Position numbers and translations under genes: made by a program. This document shows positions 1 through 9,442 of a DNA stretch of 64,000 nucleotides, piece by piece. The stretch comes from Patescibacteria group bacterium. GTDB taxonomy: Bacteria; Patescibacteriota; Patescibacteriia; JAHIZJ01. Position 1 is the first letter of the stretch; every line of letters starts with the position of its first letter. The notes below the pieces were generated by a model that was given only the letters and a program-made list of their open reading frames with translations, was not told the origin of the DNA and did not search any database. The stretch is from positions 633,187 to 697,186 of the forward strand of contig JBAZUB010000001.1 in NCBI GenBank assembly GCA_041661625.1. Reading direction: 5' to 3'.

Positions 1-64
1 TCCGACATTTCCAGCTGATGTGTATCACAGTAAGTGTCAAGATGTCCGTATTGAATATAATCTC

Positions 65-210
65 AACCGCCCCCGTGCTAATATGTCCAGCAACAATTCC
101 CAGGACCGACATCAACTACAAACGGCCCCCTCCTTCTCTAAGGAGGGGGCACACTGGAAATTTACGTTACCACTGTCTTACTAACCAACTATTAAGAATA
201 GGGGGCGGTT
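65..210. repeat. MITE-like element with GC-rich inverted ends
   Basis: A 10-bp sequence AACCGCCCCC (65-74) recurs inverted as GGGGGCGGTT (201-210). Between them lies an 11-bp palindrome arm pair, GCCCCCTCCTT / AAGGAGGGGGC, at 125-150 with a 4-nt loop. No convincing reading frame is present. The core resembles the palindrome at 28274-28313. It is either a small non-autonomous repeat or a bidirectional terminator. The rest of 1-224 holds nothing else I can support. Confidence 0.5.
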
Positions 211-224
211 GTTACGAGGGTTAG

Positions 225-1682
225 TTAATGTTTCGGCCTAGCGTCTATTATTCGCTTATCTTTCAATTCCGTTTCCAAGCCGATCTTCTGCATCAACGTT
301 TCTATGGGGCATTGTTTTAACGTGATGCCAACGCCAATTTCATCTACAATCACTTTCTGCAGCTTGGACGCGTACTGATCAAACTGCGCCGCCTCTTTCA
401 ATGCCACCTCAACTACGAGTTCATCGACTTCGAACGGGTCGTTATTTTTCTTTTGGATCGTCACCTGCCATTCTTCGATTTCGGGAATGCCGGACAGCAA
501 TGGGTAAAACGCGTTCATATTTACCAGCTCGCCCTTTACTTTGGTGAGATGAAATTCTTTGATCTCGGAGGTACGCTGTATGTCGGCTTTAATTCGCGGA
601 ACGGTTTTACCGCAATACGGACACGGTCCGTATTCCATGCCCGGGCACATATCGCCCGTGCGATAACGCAATACTACCGAGCCACGCCAGTTCAAAGCCG
701 TGTAGACTAATTCACCCGGCTCACCGTCTTTAACACGATTACCCTCTTTATCTATCACCTCAAAAAACTCGGTATCGGGATAAGTGTGATAACCGGATTT
801 CTCGTGGCATTGAATCCAGGCCGTCTTACCTTCGGTCATAGCGTACGTAGCCAGAATGCTGGGCTCTTTGGCGCCTAATTGAACCAACAATTCGCGCACC
901 TTATCGCGTAAACCCTGGCTGACCCGTTCGCCACCGAACACGACTTGTTTAACACTGGAAAAATCTCGGTTCTGATGCACCGCTTCGCGTAGTAAGTGGT
1001 AGCCGTATCCGGGGATGAATAATAGTAGCCCGGCCTTCAGCCGTTCGATCGCGTCGATGATCTTTTGTGTTCCCATTACCTTGCCGCCACCGGTTTGCAA
1101 CGAAGTTAAACCAAGTGTAACCAACGCGTTGTACGCCAGCCAAAAAGCCAGGTGCGGCGAATAGGGAAAGCCGTTGATGGCTACCAAACTTCGATCCAGT
1201 TTGATGACATCCAACATGCGTCGACCGCTTTCTTGCATTTGCTTTACATCAAACTCGGAATACGTAAACGGCGTCGGCAGTGCGGTTCGCCCGGTCGTGA
1301 AATGCATATGGATCGGTTTGTACTCGCGCTCTAATTTTCTCTTCACGTCTTGCTTGGTCAATTTGGCCCAGAGAATTTTCATTAACTGCGACTTGGTGGC
1401 GTATTGCTTGATCAGTTCCGGCGTCGGCTGGAGAATGAACTGACGCGGTTTGGCCGGATCTTCGGCGGTCGGCGCCAGATTAGCCTTGGAAGTGAATGGA
1501 ATCTTAACCAAGTCCGCCGTACTGCGGATATCGCTGAAAGATAAATTGTGCTTTTTAAAAAGCTCCCGATAATAAGGGCTATAGGGAACGTAATGACGAA
1601 AATATTTCCGCACCTGCCGGTCCTGGATCGATCGGATTTTGTCGGCGGATGCGTGACTTAGACGGTACCAGGTGTCGGACAT
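225..1682 (-). CDS. PaaK-like AMP-forming CoA ligase / adenylate-forming enzyme
   Basis: This 485-residue protein has the layout of the phenylacetate-CoA ligase (PaaK/CapK) branch of adenylate-forming enzymes, which activate a carboxylate as an acyl-adenylate. Visible features are an N-terminal helix with 'YSPYYRELFKKH', a Gly-rich nucleotide-binding segment near residue 130 (HFTTGRT), 'YAMTEGKT' as the core A5-like motif, and a C-terminal stretch with 'YRTGDM'. A zinc-ribbon-like pair CPYCGKTVPRI near residue 375 is typical of PaaK. The substrate cannot be told from sequence. No phenylacetate pathway genes are nearby, so a role in aromatic catabolism is unlikely; such stand-alone paralogues are often linked to cell-surface or exopolysaccharide modification. 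Confidence 0.8.
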   Translation of the reverse strand: MSDTWYRLSHASADKIRSIQDRQVRKYFRHYVPYSPYYRELFKKHNLSFSDIRSTADLVKIPFTSKANLAPTAEDPAKPRQFILQPTPELIKQYATKSQLMKILWAKLTKQDVKRKLEREYKPIHMHFTTGRTALPTPFTYSEFDVKQMQESGRRMLDVIKLDRSLVAINGFPYSPHLAFWLAYNALVTLGLTSLQTGGGKVMGTQKIIDAIERLKAGLLLFIPGYGYHLLREAVHQNRDFSSVKQVVFGGERVSQGLRDKVRELLVQLGAKEPSILATYAMTEGKTAWIQCHEKSGYHTYPDTEFFEVIDKEGNRVKDGEPGELVYTALNWRGSVVLRYRTGDMCPGMEYGPCPYCGKTVPRIKADIQRTSEIKEFHLTKVKGELVNMNAFYPLLSGIPEIEEWQVTIQKKNNDPFEVDELVVEVALKEAAQFDQYASKLQKVIVDEIGVGITLKQCPIETLMQKIGLETELKDKRIIDARPKH

Positions 1683-1759
1683 GTTAGGGCAATTAAGAAT
1701 TTAGAATTGAGAATGTAGAATGGGCGAAGTATTCATAAGGTGTTACGGTGTAGTTGTTA

Positions 1760-2035
1760 TTATCTTTCTTTTTTTATCCACTCCCAAAATTTTTTCGACA
1801 TCCAACCATTTCTATTTTGTATGTTCAGTTCACAAACAAATAAATCTCCAGTCGGCTCTACAAGTGGCTGTAGCCTACTAACCCACTTTTCTACGTCGGA
1901 TGTAGAATATACAACCCAATTTTTACTATTGTACCTAAACCAGTCAACTGCTAGGTTCATCTTTTGTTCCACGGTATCAAAAGCAACGCTCTCTTTTGGC
2001 ACGATGTAAATATGGTAGAACCTGCCCTCGGTCAT
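1760..2035 (-). CDS. hypothetical protein, 91 aa
   Basis: This is a small soluble protein rich in aromatic residues (several Trp in 'DWFRYNSKNWVVYS' and 'KKFWEWIKK'). I do not recognise the family. Its start ATG shares one base with the stop codon of the upstream membrane-protein gene (TAATG), and GGGAGG lies about 10 nt upstream. The two genes are therefore probably co-transcribed and translationally coupled, and may act together. Confidence 0.6.
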   Translation of the reverse strand: MTEGRFYHIYIVPKESVAFDTVEQKMNLAVDWFRYNSKNWVVYSTSDVEKWVSRLQPLVEPTGDLFVCELNIQNRNGWMSKKFWEWIKKER

Positions 2036-2448
2036 TATGGTTTTCCTCCCTCAGAGTTATTTTCATCTGGTATTTGTGCGGCGCTTTCCGTAATTTCGAT
2101 TGGTTTATCCTCCTCCATTTCAGATAACTTCTTGGAGATTTCCGGCTTGCCTTTTGCTGCTAATTGAATCTGTTCATGAATCAAAAATTCGGCGCCCTCT
2201 AAAATTGCGGCTTGTGGGTTTTTATTCGCAAAGTTTATTAACCTCCAAAGTATGACTATAGCGAATATGAAAATAAGTAGTATGCTGCCAATGCTCATCC
2301 ACTGATTATTAGCCCGAATTGCAATTCCAAATATGCATAGCGATACAATAATAATTACAACGCATACTTTTGTAAAAATACCGCCTTTAAGCTTAATTCC
2401 TGTTGCTGTCTTTATTAACTTGCTGATATCGTAATCCATTTGTGACAA
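2035..2448 (-). CDS. hypothetical membrane protein, 137 aa
   Basis: Two adjacent hydrophobic segments at about residues 28-48 and 52-70 form a membrane hairpin after a short basic N-terminus. They are followed by a charged C-terminal tail ending in 'ESAAQIPDENNSEGGKP'. I do not recognise the family. It sits downstream of three acyltransferase genes in the same direction and is coupled by a 1-nt overlap to the 91-residue gene that follows. Confidence 0.6.
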   Translation of the reverse strand: MSQMDYDISKLIKTATGIKLKGGIFTKVCVVIIIVSLCIFGIAIRANNQWMSIGSILLIFIFAIVILWRLINFANKNPQAAILEGAEFLIHEQIQLAAKGKPEISKKLSEMEEDKPIEITESAAQIPDENNSEGGKP

Positions 2449-2462
2449 TAAACAACAGATAG

Positions 2463-3086
2463 TTAGTGATTATACAACTTACCCGACAGCCGAGCGACCG
2501 TCTCCGCCACCTGCCCAGTAGCCGCATCCAACTGTTCGCGGGTAAGTTCACCCACCGGTGCTGGCCAGCTGATGGGCGCGCCGATGTTGATCGTTAGCCG
2601 CCCGCGCCCCCTCAAGAGTAATAGTATCGAATCCCGGTAACTAGCGCCAGAGGGTCCGATTAACCCGATGGGCAATACCGGCACGTGGCCTATAATGGCC
2701 GTACGGACGACGCCGGTTTTGAATGGCAGTAATTCCGGCTGGTCGTTGCGCGCGCCCTCGGGAAAATAGCAAATCGAAAAGCCCCGCCGCAGACGCTCGA
2801 TCGATTGCACCACTACCCGTTCTTTGTTTTCTTTGGGAATCTTGATCGTCGAACGATACAAACGATAGTTATTCGTCCGAGATATGAAGTATACGCGCCG
2901 GTTTGTCACCCGGGAGATAATCATGCCGATATATATGCCATCCAGGTAATCAATATGATTGGCAGCAATCACAAACCCGTTTCCAATCGGAATATGTTCC
3001 TGGCCATTTATCCCCGCGATGTAACGACGCATCTGACGACCTAGAAATAGGTAGCTCAGGGCGTAGGTAGGAATTCTAAAAGTCAT
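2463..3086 (-). CDS. 1-acyl-glycerol-3-phosphate acyltransferase-like protein (PlsC family), copy 1
   Basis: This is a PlsC-type acyltransferase that would acylate lysophosphatidic acid or a related lysophospholipid at the membrane. It shows the HX4D catalytic motif in 'NHIDYLD' near residue 43 and the substrate-binding block 'FPEGARN' near residue 109. At 207 residues it is a minimal-length member. Its start overlaps the end of the next PlsC gene by 11 bp, so the three acyltransferase genes are one operon. The three proteins are clearly homologous but divergent, which suggests different acceptor or acyl specificities. Confidence 0.87.
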   Translation of the reverse strand: MTFRIPTYALSYLFLGRQMRRYIAGINGQEHIPIGNGFVIAANHIDYLDGIYIGMIISRVTNRRVYFISRTNNYRLYRSTIKIPKENKERVVVQSIERLRRGFSICYFPEGARNDQPELLPFKTGVVRTAIIGHVPVLPIGLIGPSGASYRDSILLLLRGRGRLTINIGAPISWPAPVGELTREQLDAATGQVAETVARLSGKLYNH

Positions 3087-3708
3087 ATGACTTGTCGGTT
3101 AACTTTCCGATCGCGCGCATTATTACCCGAGTGGAATTGACCAGCAGCTCTTTGGTTAGCTGCTCTTCCGGCACCATCGGGAATCGGATCGCCGGACCAA
3201 ACTTTACCGCTAGATGGGTACCGTGCGTTAGCGCCAGTCGGAGCGATTTGAATGCCGAGATCTTAGTCGGACCGAATGTGCCAACTGGTATTACCGGCAC
3301 GCCGGTCAAATGCGCCAACCGTGCCGCGCCGGTTTTGCCCCGCAACAGATGGCTGGGATCGGCATTGCGCGTACCCTCAGGAAATATTCCGACAATTTTA
3401 CCGGCCGCTAAACGTTGGCACGCGATGGTGACAGACAGTTTCTTGTCGACCGGGTCGACCGGTATCATGCCCAGGTATCCGCGGCTCAACGGACCAAACA
3501 TTTTGACGATCGGCATCTTGGTCAGAAATGATACAGCCTTACCCCGTGCCCGAATCACCGCTGCGGTCACCATCGGCGCGTCGAGATAATTAACATGGCT
3601 GACGGCTAGAATATAGGGCGGTTCATCCGGCAGGTTTTCCACGCCAGACACATGGACGCCTCTTAGAAAGATGGGAATCAAAGTTCGCCTAAGTACTGGA
3701 AACGCCAT
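3076..3708 (-). CDS. 1-acyl-glycerol-3-phosphate acyltransferase-like protein (PlsC family), copy 2
   Basis: This is the middle of three tandem PlsC-type acyltransferases (210 residues). The catalytic HX4D is in 'SHVNYLD' near residue 37, and the glycerol-phosphate-binding block is 'FPEGTRN' near residue 110. 'VPVIPVGTFG' near residue 140 matches the fourth conserved block. It overlaps both neighbours (11 bp downstream, 20 bp upstream), as expected for a tightly coupled operon. Confidence 0.87.
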   Translation of the reverse strand: MAFPVLRRTLIPIFLRGVHVSGVENLPDEPPYILAVSHVNYLDAPMVTAAVIRARGKAVSFLTKMPIVKMFGPLSRGYLGMIPVDPVDKKLSVTIACQRLAAGKIVGIFPEGTRNADPSHLLRGKTGAARLAHLTGVPVIPVGTFGPTKISAFKSLRLALTHGTHLAVKFGPAIRFPMVPEEQLTKELLVNSTRVIMRAIGKLTDKSYDF

Positions 3709-4309
3709 GGTTAAATTCTTTACCGGATAAAATCGCTATTTGAGCCATGATGGCATTAGTCGCCCCATCCAGCACCGCCTGATCGAGATCGCCGATGGGC
3801 TGGGTGGGAAAATGGATCGGCTGTCCGAAAGTTAATTCAATATGACGCGCCACAAAGAATGACCAGATCGCCCGGATTGGATTCGTGCCCGTTATACCTT
3901 TGATGCCGATCGGTATCACCGGCGCGCCGGACCAGATCGCCAGCCGAGCCACGCCGGTTTTGCCGGGCAACAGCTCGCGATTGTGATTGGTCTTGCCCTC
4001 GGGGAAAATACCTAGAGGATACCCGCCCTGGAGCACACGAAGAGCGGTCAGAATGACCGCTCCGCGTTCTTTGTTCGTAATTGGCAGACCGCCTAGGCCG
4101 TGATACTTACCCGACGCGGCGATGAAATATATCTTGCGATTGACGGCGCGATACACGACGCTACCGAGTAGCACCGGATCGACCCAGCTAGCGTGATTGG
4201 CAGCCAGGATGACCGGGCCATCGGTCGGTAGATGCTCCAGCCCGAGCACGCTCTTGATGCGCCGGCGAGCCAATGGCATGATTGTCCGAGAGACAATCCA
4301 ATAGATCAT
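3689..4309 (-). CDS. 1-acyl-glycerol-3-phosphate acyltransferase-like protein (PlsC family), copy 3
   Basis: This is the first transcribed of the three PlsC-type genes (206 residues). It has HX4D in 'NHASWVD' near residue 38 and 'FPEGKTN' near residue 105, where Lys replaces the more usual Thr or Ser. It begins 3 bp after the proton pyrophosphatase gene, so hppA and the acyltransferases probably share a transcript. Having three lipid acyltransferases in a lineage that usually lacks a complete lipid pathway suggests remodelling of scavenged lipids, which is an inference. Confidence 0.87.
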   Translation of the reverse strand: MIYWIVSRTIMPLARRRIKSVLGLEHLPTDGPVILAANHASWVDPVLLGSVVYRAVNRKIYFIAASGKYHGLGGLPITNKERGAVILTALRVLQGGYPLGIFPEGKTNHNRELLPGKTGVARLAIWSGAPVIPIGIKGITGTNPIRAIWSFFVARHIELTFGQPIHFPTQPIGDLDQAVLDGATNAIMAQIAILSGKEFNHGVSST

Positions 4310-4312
4310 AGT

Positions 4313-6310
4313 TTATGCGATCAGCGCGACAATCAATAAGGCGACAATGTTGAGAATCTTTATCATCGGATTGATAGCTGGACCGGCGGTATCCTTGTAG
4401 GGGTCACCGACGGTGTCACCGGTCACGGCCGCTTGGTGCGCCGGCGAGCCCTTGCCGCCGAAGTGGCCTTGTTCGATATACTTCTTGGCGTTGTCCCAAG
4501 CGGCGCCACCGGTGGCCATCGATAGAGCAACGAATATTCCAGTGACGATGCTACCAACCAACAAACCGCCCAGCGCGACCGGACCCAGTAGAAATCCAAC
4601 CGCGATTGGCGCCGCCACCGGTAATAATGCCGGTACGATCATTTGTTTGATGGCTGCCTTGGTGACAATATCCACGGCTTTGCCATATTCCGGTTCGGTG
4701 GTTCCCTCCATGATGCCGGCGATTTCTCGAAACTGGCGGCGGACTTCGGTAACTACTTTATGAGCCGTACGACCGACTGCTTCCATCGACAAGGCACCGA
4801 AGATGTAGGGCAATAATCCACCGATGAATAGGCCGACGATAACTTTGGGATCATCAAGCGCAAATTCATATATTTTTGTGCCGCCTTTTAGATCTTGAAT
4901 GTATGACGCGAACAATACCAGCGCCGCTAAGCCAGCCGAGCCGATGGCATAACCCTTCGTTACCGCTTTAGTCGTATTGCCTACCGCGTCTAATTTGTCA
5001 GTAATGTCACGCACACCTTCGGGCAGATTGGCCATTTCAGCAATGCCGCCGGCGTTGTCGGTGATCGGCCCGTATGCATCGATCGCGACGATTATACCGG
5101 TAAGCGAAAGCATGGCTACTACCGCCAGCGCCACACCGTAGATGCCGGCCAGATTAAACGATATCAGAATGCCGGCCGCAATCACCAGCACCGGCCAAGC
5201 CGTTGACTTCATTGATAGAGCCAATCCGGCAATGATATTCGTACCGTGGCCGCTTTCCGAAGCCTTGGCAATATGCTGTACTGGCGCGTATTTGGTTGAG
5301 GTATAATATTCGGTAATCAGAACCAGCAAAGCAGTCACCACGAAACCAACCGCTGCCGCACCATAGATTTCCCATATGGAATAGTCACCGGGCAGGTCTT
5401 TCATTAACCAATTAGTAACGGGATATAGCGCGGCTAAGGCGAGTACCCCAGCCACAGCCAGCCCGCGATACAGGGCGGCCATGATGTTTTGATCTTTGCC
5501 CAGCCGAACCACCAACGTGCCAATTATTGAGGCAATAATTGAAACGCCCCCGATCGCCAGTGGATAGAGAATGGCGTTTTCGAAACCAGCGAATAACAGC
5601 GAGCTCAGCAACATGGCCGACACTGCCGTCACCGCGTATGTTTCAAACAGGTCGGCGGCCATGCCGGCGCAATCACCCACGTTGTCGCCCACATTGTCAG
5701 CAATCACGGCCGGGTTGCGCGGATCGTCTTCCGGAATGCCGGCCTCAACCTTGCCCACCAGGTCGGCGCCCACATCGGCCGCTTTGGTATAGATACCGCC
5801 GCCCAGCCGGGCAAAGACGGAAATCAAACTACCGCCAAAACCGAGACCGATCAGAGCGCGTACATCATGCGTGAGGGCGTAAAAACCAGCCACACCCAAT
5901 AGCGCTAAACCGACCACGAGCAAGCCGGTTACGGCACCGCCGCGAAAGGCTACGTTGAGCGCCTGAGACATGCCCGACTTCGCCTGTTCAGCTGTGCGCA
6001 CATTGGCGCGGACCGAAACATTCATACCGATGTAACCCGCCGCACCGGAGAATACCGCGCCGACCACAAAACCGAGCGCGGTTTTAATATCCAGAAAAAT
6101 CCACAACAGTACGAATACTACCGCGGCAATTACGCCGACAGTTTGGTACTGGCGATTAAGATACGCCTTGGCGCCGTTCTGAATAGCGCGGGCAATTTTC
6201 TTCATTTTGTCATCGCCACTAGGCAGACGCAGTACCATTCGGATCAAGACGATGCCGTAAATGATCGCCACAGCGCTGGCTAGAAGTGCGAACAAGAGGG
6301 GGCTTTCCAT
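4313..6310 (-). CDS. hppA: membrane-bound proton-translocating pyrophosphatase (K+-independent type)
   Basis: This is an integral membrane ion pump that couples pyrophosphate hydrolysis to cation export; 665 residues with about 16 hydrophobic segments. The active-site signature DVGADLVGK lies near residue 180, followed by acidic motifs '[19 protein letters not shown]'. Near residue 440 the sequence reads [10 protein letters not shown]. The Lys at the position that is Ala in K+-dependent enzymes, with the nearby Thr, marks the K+-independent H+-pumping class (family knowledge). It would recycle PPi from biosynthesis into proton motive force, which suits an organism with limited respiration. 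It lies between nusA and the plsC genes on the same strand. Confidence 0.95.
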   Translation of the reverse strand: MESPLLFALLASAVAIIYGIVLIRMVLRLPSGDDKMKKIARAIQNGAKAYLNRQYQTVGVIAAVVFVLLWIFLDIKTALGFVVGAVFSGAAGYIGMNVSVRANVRTAEQAKSGMSQALNVAFRGGAVTGLLVVGLALLGVAGFYALTHDVRALIGLGFGGSLISVFARLGGGIYTKAADVGADLVGKVEAGIPEDDPRNPAVIADNVGDNVGDCAGMAADLFETYAVTAVSAMLLSSLLFAGFENAILYPLAIGGVSIIASIIGTLVVRLGKDQNIMAALYRGLAVAGVLALAALYPVTNWLMKDLPGDYSIWEIYGAAAVGFVVTALLVLITEYYTSTKYAPVQHIAKASESGHGTNIIAGLALSMKSTAWPVLVIAAGILISFNLAGIYGVALAVVAMLSLTGIIVAIDAYGPITDNAGGIAEMANLPEGVRDITDKLDAVGNTTKAVTKGYAIGSAGLAALVLFASYIQDLKGGTKIYEFALDDPKVIVGLFIGGLLPYIFGALSMEAVGRTAHKVVTEVRRQFREIAGIMEGTTEPEYGKAVDIVTKAAIKQMIVPALLPVAAPIAVGFLLGPVALGGLLVGSIVTGIFVALSMATGGAAWDNAKKYIEQGHFGGKGSPAHQAAVTGDTVGDPYKDTAGPAINPMIKILNIVALLIVALIA

Positions 6311-6370
6311 GGTAGATTATTTTATGAAATTATGAATTTAGAATTATGAACGTAGAATTATGGTAGAGGC

Positions 6371-7822
6371 TTATTCTTTTGATTTTTTCTTGGTCGGCTT
6401 CTTTTTGGTGTCTGACGCTTCAGCAACCGGCTTGTCCACCGACGGAGTTTCGTCGGTTGTAACTGCTTCGGCTGCTGGCGCAACTTCTTCTGTAACCGGC
6501 GCGGCTTCTTCCTCAGTCGGTGCGACTTCGGAGGGTTTATCATCCGGCGTGGCCTCAGCCACAATTTGATCTGCGCTGGGAACTATTACTGCTTCATCGA
6601 CACCTTCTTTGACAATGTCGATTTTCCAACCGGTTAATCGAGCCGCCAATCGAACGTTTTGCCCGCCGCGGCCAATGGCCAGCGACAACTGATCTTCCTT
6701 CACCTCCGCCAGAGCGGTTTTCTCTTCCTCGAAAGTTTTAACGCTCAGAATCTTGGCCGGCGCTAGACCATTGATGATAAATTTCACCGGGTCGTCCGAG
6801 TATTCGATGATATCAATCTTTTCACCGCCCAATTCAGAGATAACGGTTTGCACCCGCGTGCCGCGCTGGCCCACGCACGATCCCACCGGATCAATGTTGG
6901 CCTCGAGCGAGCGAACCGCGATCTTAGTACGAGATCCGGCTTCGCGGGCGACCGACACGATCTCGACGGCACCGGACGCGATCTCGGGCACTTCGAAGCT
7001 GAACAATTTGCGCACCACTTCCGGATGAGCTCGTGACACGGTAATCTCGGGGCCTTTGGAGGTTTGATTAACACCCATCAAGTAAAACTTCAAGCGTAAG
7101 CCTGGTTGGTAGTGTTCGGTCTCCACCCGTTCCTGCGGCGGCATGATGGCGGCCGCGTCACCCAAGTCGACAAATACTAAACGGCCTTCTACGCGTTGAA
7201 CAGTGCCGTTGATAATCTCACCCTCGCGCCCTTTGTAGGCCTTGTATATCGTATCCCGTTCGGCCTCGCGCAACCGCTGTATAATAACCTGCTTGGCCGT
7301 TTGAGCGGCCATGCGGCCGTACGCAGTCGGCGGGAAAAGTTCGGTTCTGATTTCATCCCCGACTTTGGCATCAGCTTTAACCGCTATCGCCTCAAATAAT
7401 GGAATCATCGTTTTGGGATCGAAGACTAGTTTTTCCTCTTCGCCTTCAATCGGCTCCGGCGTTTCGGCTGTTGCAACCTCGACCGCTTCAGGTTTTACTT
7501 CGACTTCGGGTGCGGGTTGATCGCCGGCTTTGACAGCAATCGCAGCCTCGACTGCGGCTAGCTTGGCCAGTCGTGCTTCCTCGCGCACCCGCTCCTGCTC
7601 GGCAATCTCTTCGGCTGATATGTCCACCACAGTTTTAACGTCATAAATACGGCTTTGACCTGATTCGACATTAAACTCAACTTTAACGTTTTGATTCTTT
7701 TCGCCAAAGTCCTTGCGATAGGCCACCGCCAGGGCGGCTTCAATAGTTTCAATCACAGACTCGACTGGTATGTTCTTTTCGTCGCAGATCTGCTTAATAG
7801 CTTGGCTGATAGGTGAGGTCAT
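6371..7822 (-). CDS. nusA: transcription termination/antitermination factor NusA
   Basis: NusA binds RNA polymerase and nascent RNA to modulate pausing and termination. The N-terminal polymerase-binding domain (from 'AIKQICDEKNIPVESVIETIEAALAVAYRKD', cut here by residue order 7-37) is interrupted by a roughly 60-residue charged, Ala/Glu/Pro-rich insertion at about 80-140. An S1 domain (about 200-265) and two KH domains follow, with 'GSCVGQRGTRVQ' near 310 and 'AIGRGGQNVRLAARL' near 380. A low-complexity acidic then Lys-rich tail (about 410-483) ends in 'KKKPTKKKSKE'. No SD is evident at the ATG. hppA follows 60 bp downstream. Confidence 0.95.
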   Translation of the reverse strand: MTSPISQAIKQICDEKNIPVESVIETIEAALAVAYRKDFGEKNQNVKVEFNVESGQSRIYDVKTVVDISAEEIAEQERVREEARLAKLAAVEAAIAVKAGDQPAPEVEVKPEAVEVATAETPEPIEGEEEKLVFDPKTMIPLFEAIAVKADAKVGDEIRTELFPPTAYGRMAAQTAKQVIIQRLREAERDTIYKAYKGREGEIINGTVQRVEGRLVFVDLGDAAAIMPPQERVETEHYQPGLRLKFYLMGVNQTSKGPEITVSRAHPEVVRKLFSFEVPEIASGAVEIVSVAREAGSRTKIAVRSLEANIDPVGSCVGQRGTRVQTVISELGGEKIDIIEYSDDPVKFIINGLAPAKILSVKTFEEEKTALAEVKEDQLSLAIGRGGQNVRLAARLTGWKIDIVKEGVDEAVIVPSADQIVAEATPDDKPSEVAPTEEEAAPVTEEVAPAAEAVTTDETPSVDKPVAEASDTKKKPTKKKSKE

Positions 7823-7853
7823 AGATATTATCTATTTAAGAATATTGTAACCG

Positions 7854-7968
7854 GTCATTGCGAGCCTCACGAGTCATCGAGAAGGCGAAGCAATCCCCTT
7901 GAAATACGTACTGATTTTTTGCTGTGTAAAAATGGGATTGCCACGCTCGTGGACTCGCTCGCAATGAC
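7854..7968. repeat. 115-bp dispersed repeat with 12-bp terminal inverted repeats
   Basis: GTCATTGCGAGC at 7854-7865 recurs inverted as GCTCGCAATGAC at 7957-7968. The interior also contains 'cgaagcaatcccc' against 'gggattgccacg', so the whole element folds into a long imperfect hairpin. This belongs to the widely seen GTCATTGCGAG family of intergenic palindromic repeats (established knowledge). The remaining gap up to the terminator near 8203 is AT-rich, and I see no gene in it. Confidence 0.75.
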
Positions 7969-8202
7969 AGGCCACTACATGTTCACGTGCATATTACCTT
8001 AGCAAAAAAACCAGTTTCATAAAGAACTAGTCTGCTGTTATGATACACGAAACTGTATTTATTGGCAAGTCTGATTGAAATCACGATACTTCCTTCGTTT
8101 TGGTATTAATAATTTCGTATTTCGATCTTGTCTGGGATTTCGGATTTAGTATTTCGAATTTTGTCCACTGGTACGTTAAATAATAAAGCGTTAATTCCAT
8201 AT

Positions 8203-8233
8203 ACCAAAAAGCCCCGCCGTAAAGCGGAGCCTT
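8203..8233 (-). terminator. intrinsic terminator of the Ig-like surface protein gene
   Basis: On the minus strand GCTCCGC pairs with GCGGGGC across a 6-nt loop and is followed by five T residues. It lies 7 bp past the stop codon of the upstream gene. Confidence 0.85.
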
Positions 8234-8239
8234 TTGTGG

Positions 8240-9388
8240 CTATTTCATCTTGGGCGGAGGTGGCGGAAAGAAGTCCTTAGCGGGACGGCTGTTGTTCTGG
8301 TTCGGCGGTGTCTGCGGTTTCGTTTCGTTCAGAGTCATCTGGCCGTTGCTGCTAAACGGTTTCGCGTTGGAATCTTCCGAAGCCTTCTTTCGTGACCGGC
8401 GTACCATGTTATCAATCAGCACAATGATGATAACGGCCAATACGGTCAATCCGACAATCAGCGGCCAACGATTATCATCCTTATCAGAGTCGGTAGTCGT
8501 TGCCGCACTGTTGGTATCCTCATTTGCATTGGCGTCTGGGTTCTCATTTGAATTGGTATTGCCGTTCGTGTTGGCATTACCGTTACTATTCGTATTGCTC
8601 TGTTGGTTTTGAGTTTCTTCGCCTTTAACTTCACCTGAACTGTTGGTAGTGGTAGAACTCGCTGTCACTGGCGTCGCGATTTTGAATTCAATCACGGCTG
8701 ATGCTCGACTAGCCTTGCCCTGGGCATCGACGGCAATCGCATAAGCGGTGTGCCGACCGGGTGTGATCGGGTAGAACGTGCGGTACGCGAAGCTGCCGGT
8801 ACCCGACGGATCGTTCTTGACCATCAGCTGCCCATTGAGACGGCTGTCAACGTAAATCTTGATCAGCGAATCATTGTGCGCCACGCCGACAATCCATGGA
8901 CGCTGGGCCGTGGTAGCCTCATCAACCACGGGAGCAAACAGTGTCGGCGCCGGATAAGGATGCTCGACATAGAACTCCAGCGTGGCCGAAGGCAGACTAG
9001 ACCGGCCGGTAGTGTCCATCGACTGAACGTACACCTTGTGCCAACCCGGCTTCAGATTTAGAAACGGTTCGTAAGCAAAGTTGGCCGTACCCGATGGATG
9101 ATCCACGGCTTTGAACTGTCCGTTGAACGTTCCATCAATGTACACCTTGACCCAGGTGTTGTTCTTGGTTAGACCGACAATTACGGGTTTTGTTTTGACT
9201 GTGTGACTGGAATTGGCCGGGGCGACCAGAGTAGGCGCCGGCGGTGCCGGGTCTACGGTGGCATTGGCGGCCGACCAAGTAGGCCACACCACGGCCAAAC
9301 TGCACATTACAAAAAGAACGAAGGCGAATTTCGCTCCGTTGTGCGGTCTGGTCCTCTCTAATCCCTCCACGAGATTGATTCGAACCAT
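8240..9388 (-). CDS. membrane-anchored surface protein with two Ig-like repeats
   Basis: This is a predicted exported protein of 382 residues. A basic N-terminus precedes a hydrophobic export segment (about 20-40, 'FAFVLFVMCSLAVVW'). Two homologous Ig-like beta domains follow at about 48-140 and 145-235, sharing 'KPVIVGLTKNN' / 'RPWIVGVAHND' and a common 'DPSGT..FAY' pattern. An Asn/Gly/Ser-rich linker (about 250-300) leads to a transmembrane helix 'WPLIVGLTVLAVIIIVLI' and a basic, Pro-rich cytoplasmic tail. The architecture suggests a stalked cell-surface adhesin or envelope protein; the ligand is unknown. No SD is visible. Confidence 0.75.
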   Translation of the reverse strand: MVRINLVEGLERTRPHNGAKFAFVLFVMCSLAVVWPTWSAANATVDPAPPAPTLVAPANSSHTVKTKPVIVGLTKNNTWVKVYIDGTFNGQFKAVDHPSGTANFAYEPFLNLKPGWHKVYVQSMDTTGRSSLPSATLEFYVEHPYPAPTLFAPVVDEATTAQRPWIVGVAHNDSLIKIYVDSRLNGQLMVKNDPSGTGSFAYRTFYPITPGRHTAYAIAVDAQGKASRASAVIEFKIATPVTASSTTTNSSGEVKGEETQNQQSNTNSNGNANTNGNTNSNENPDANANEDTNSAATTTDSDKDDNRWPLIVGLTVLAVIIIVLIDNMVRRSRKKASEDSNAKPFSSNGQMTLNETKPQTPPNQNNSRPAKDFFPPPPPKMK

Positions 9389-9442
9389 GAGATTGGCGTG
9401 CCTGTTTAGTTAATAAGCAGATATGTATCTTACAACAGCGAT

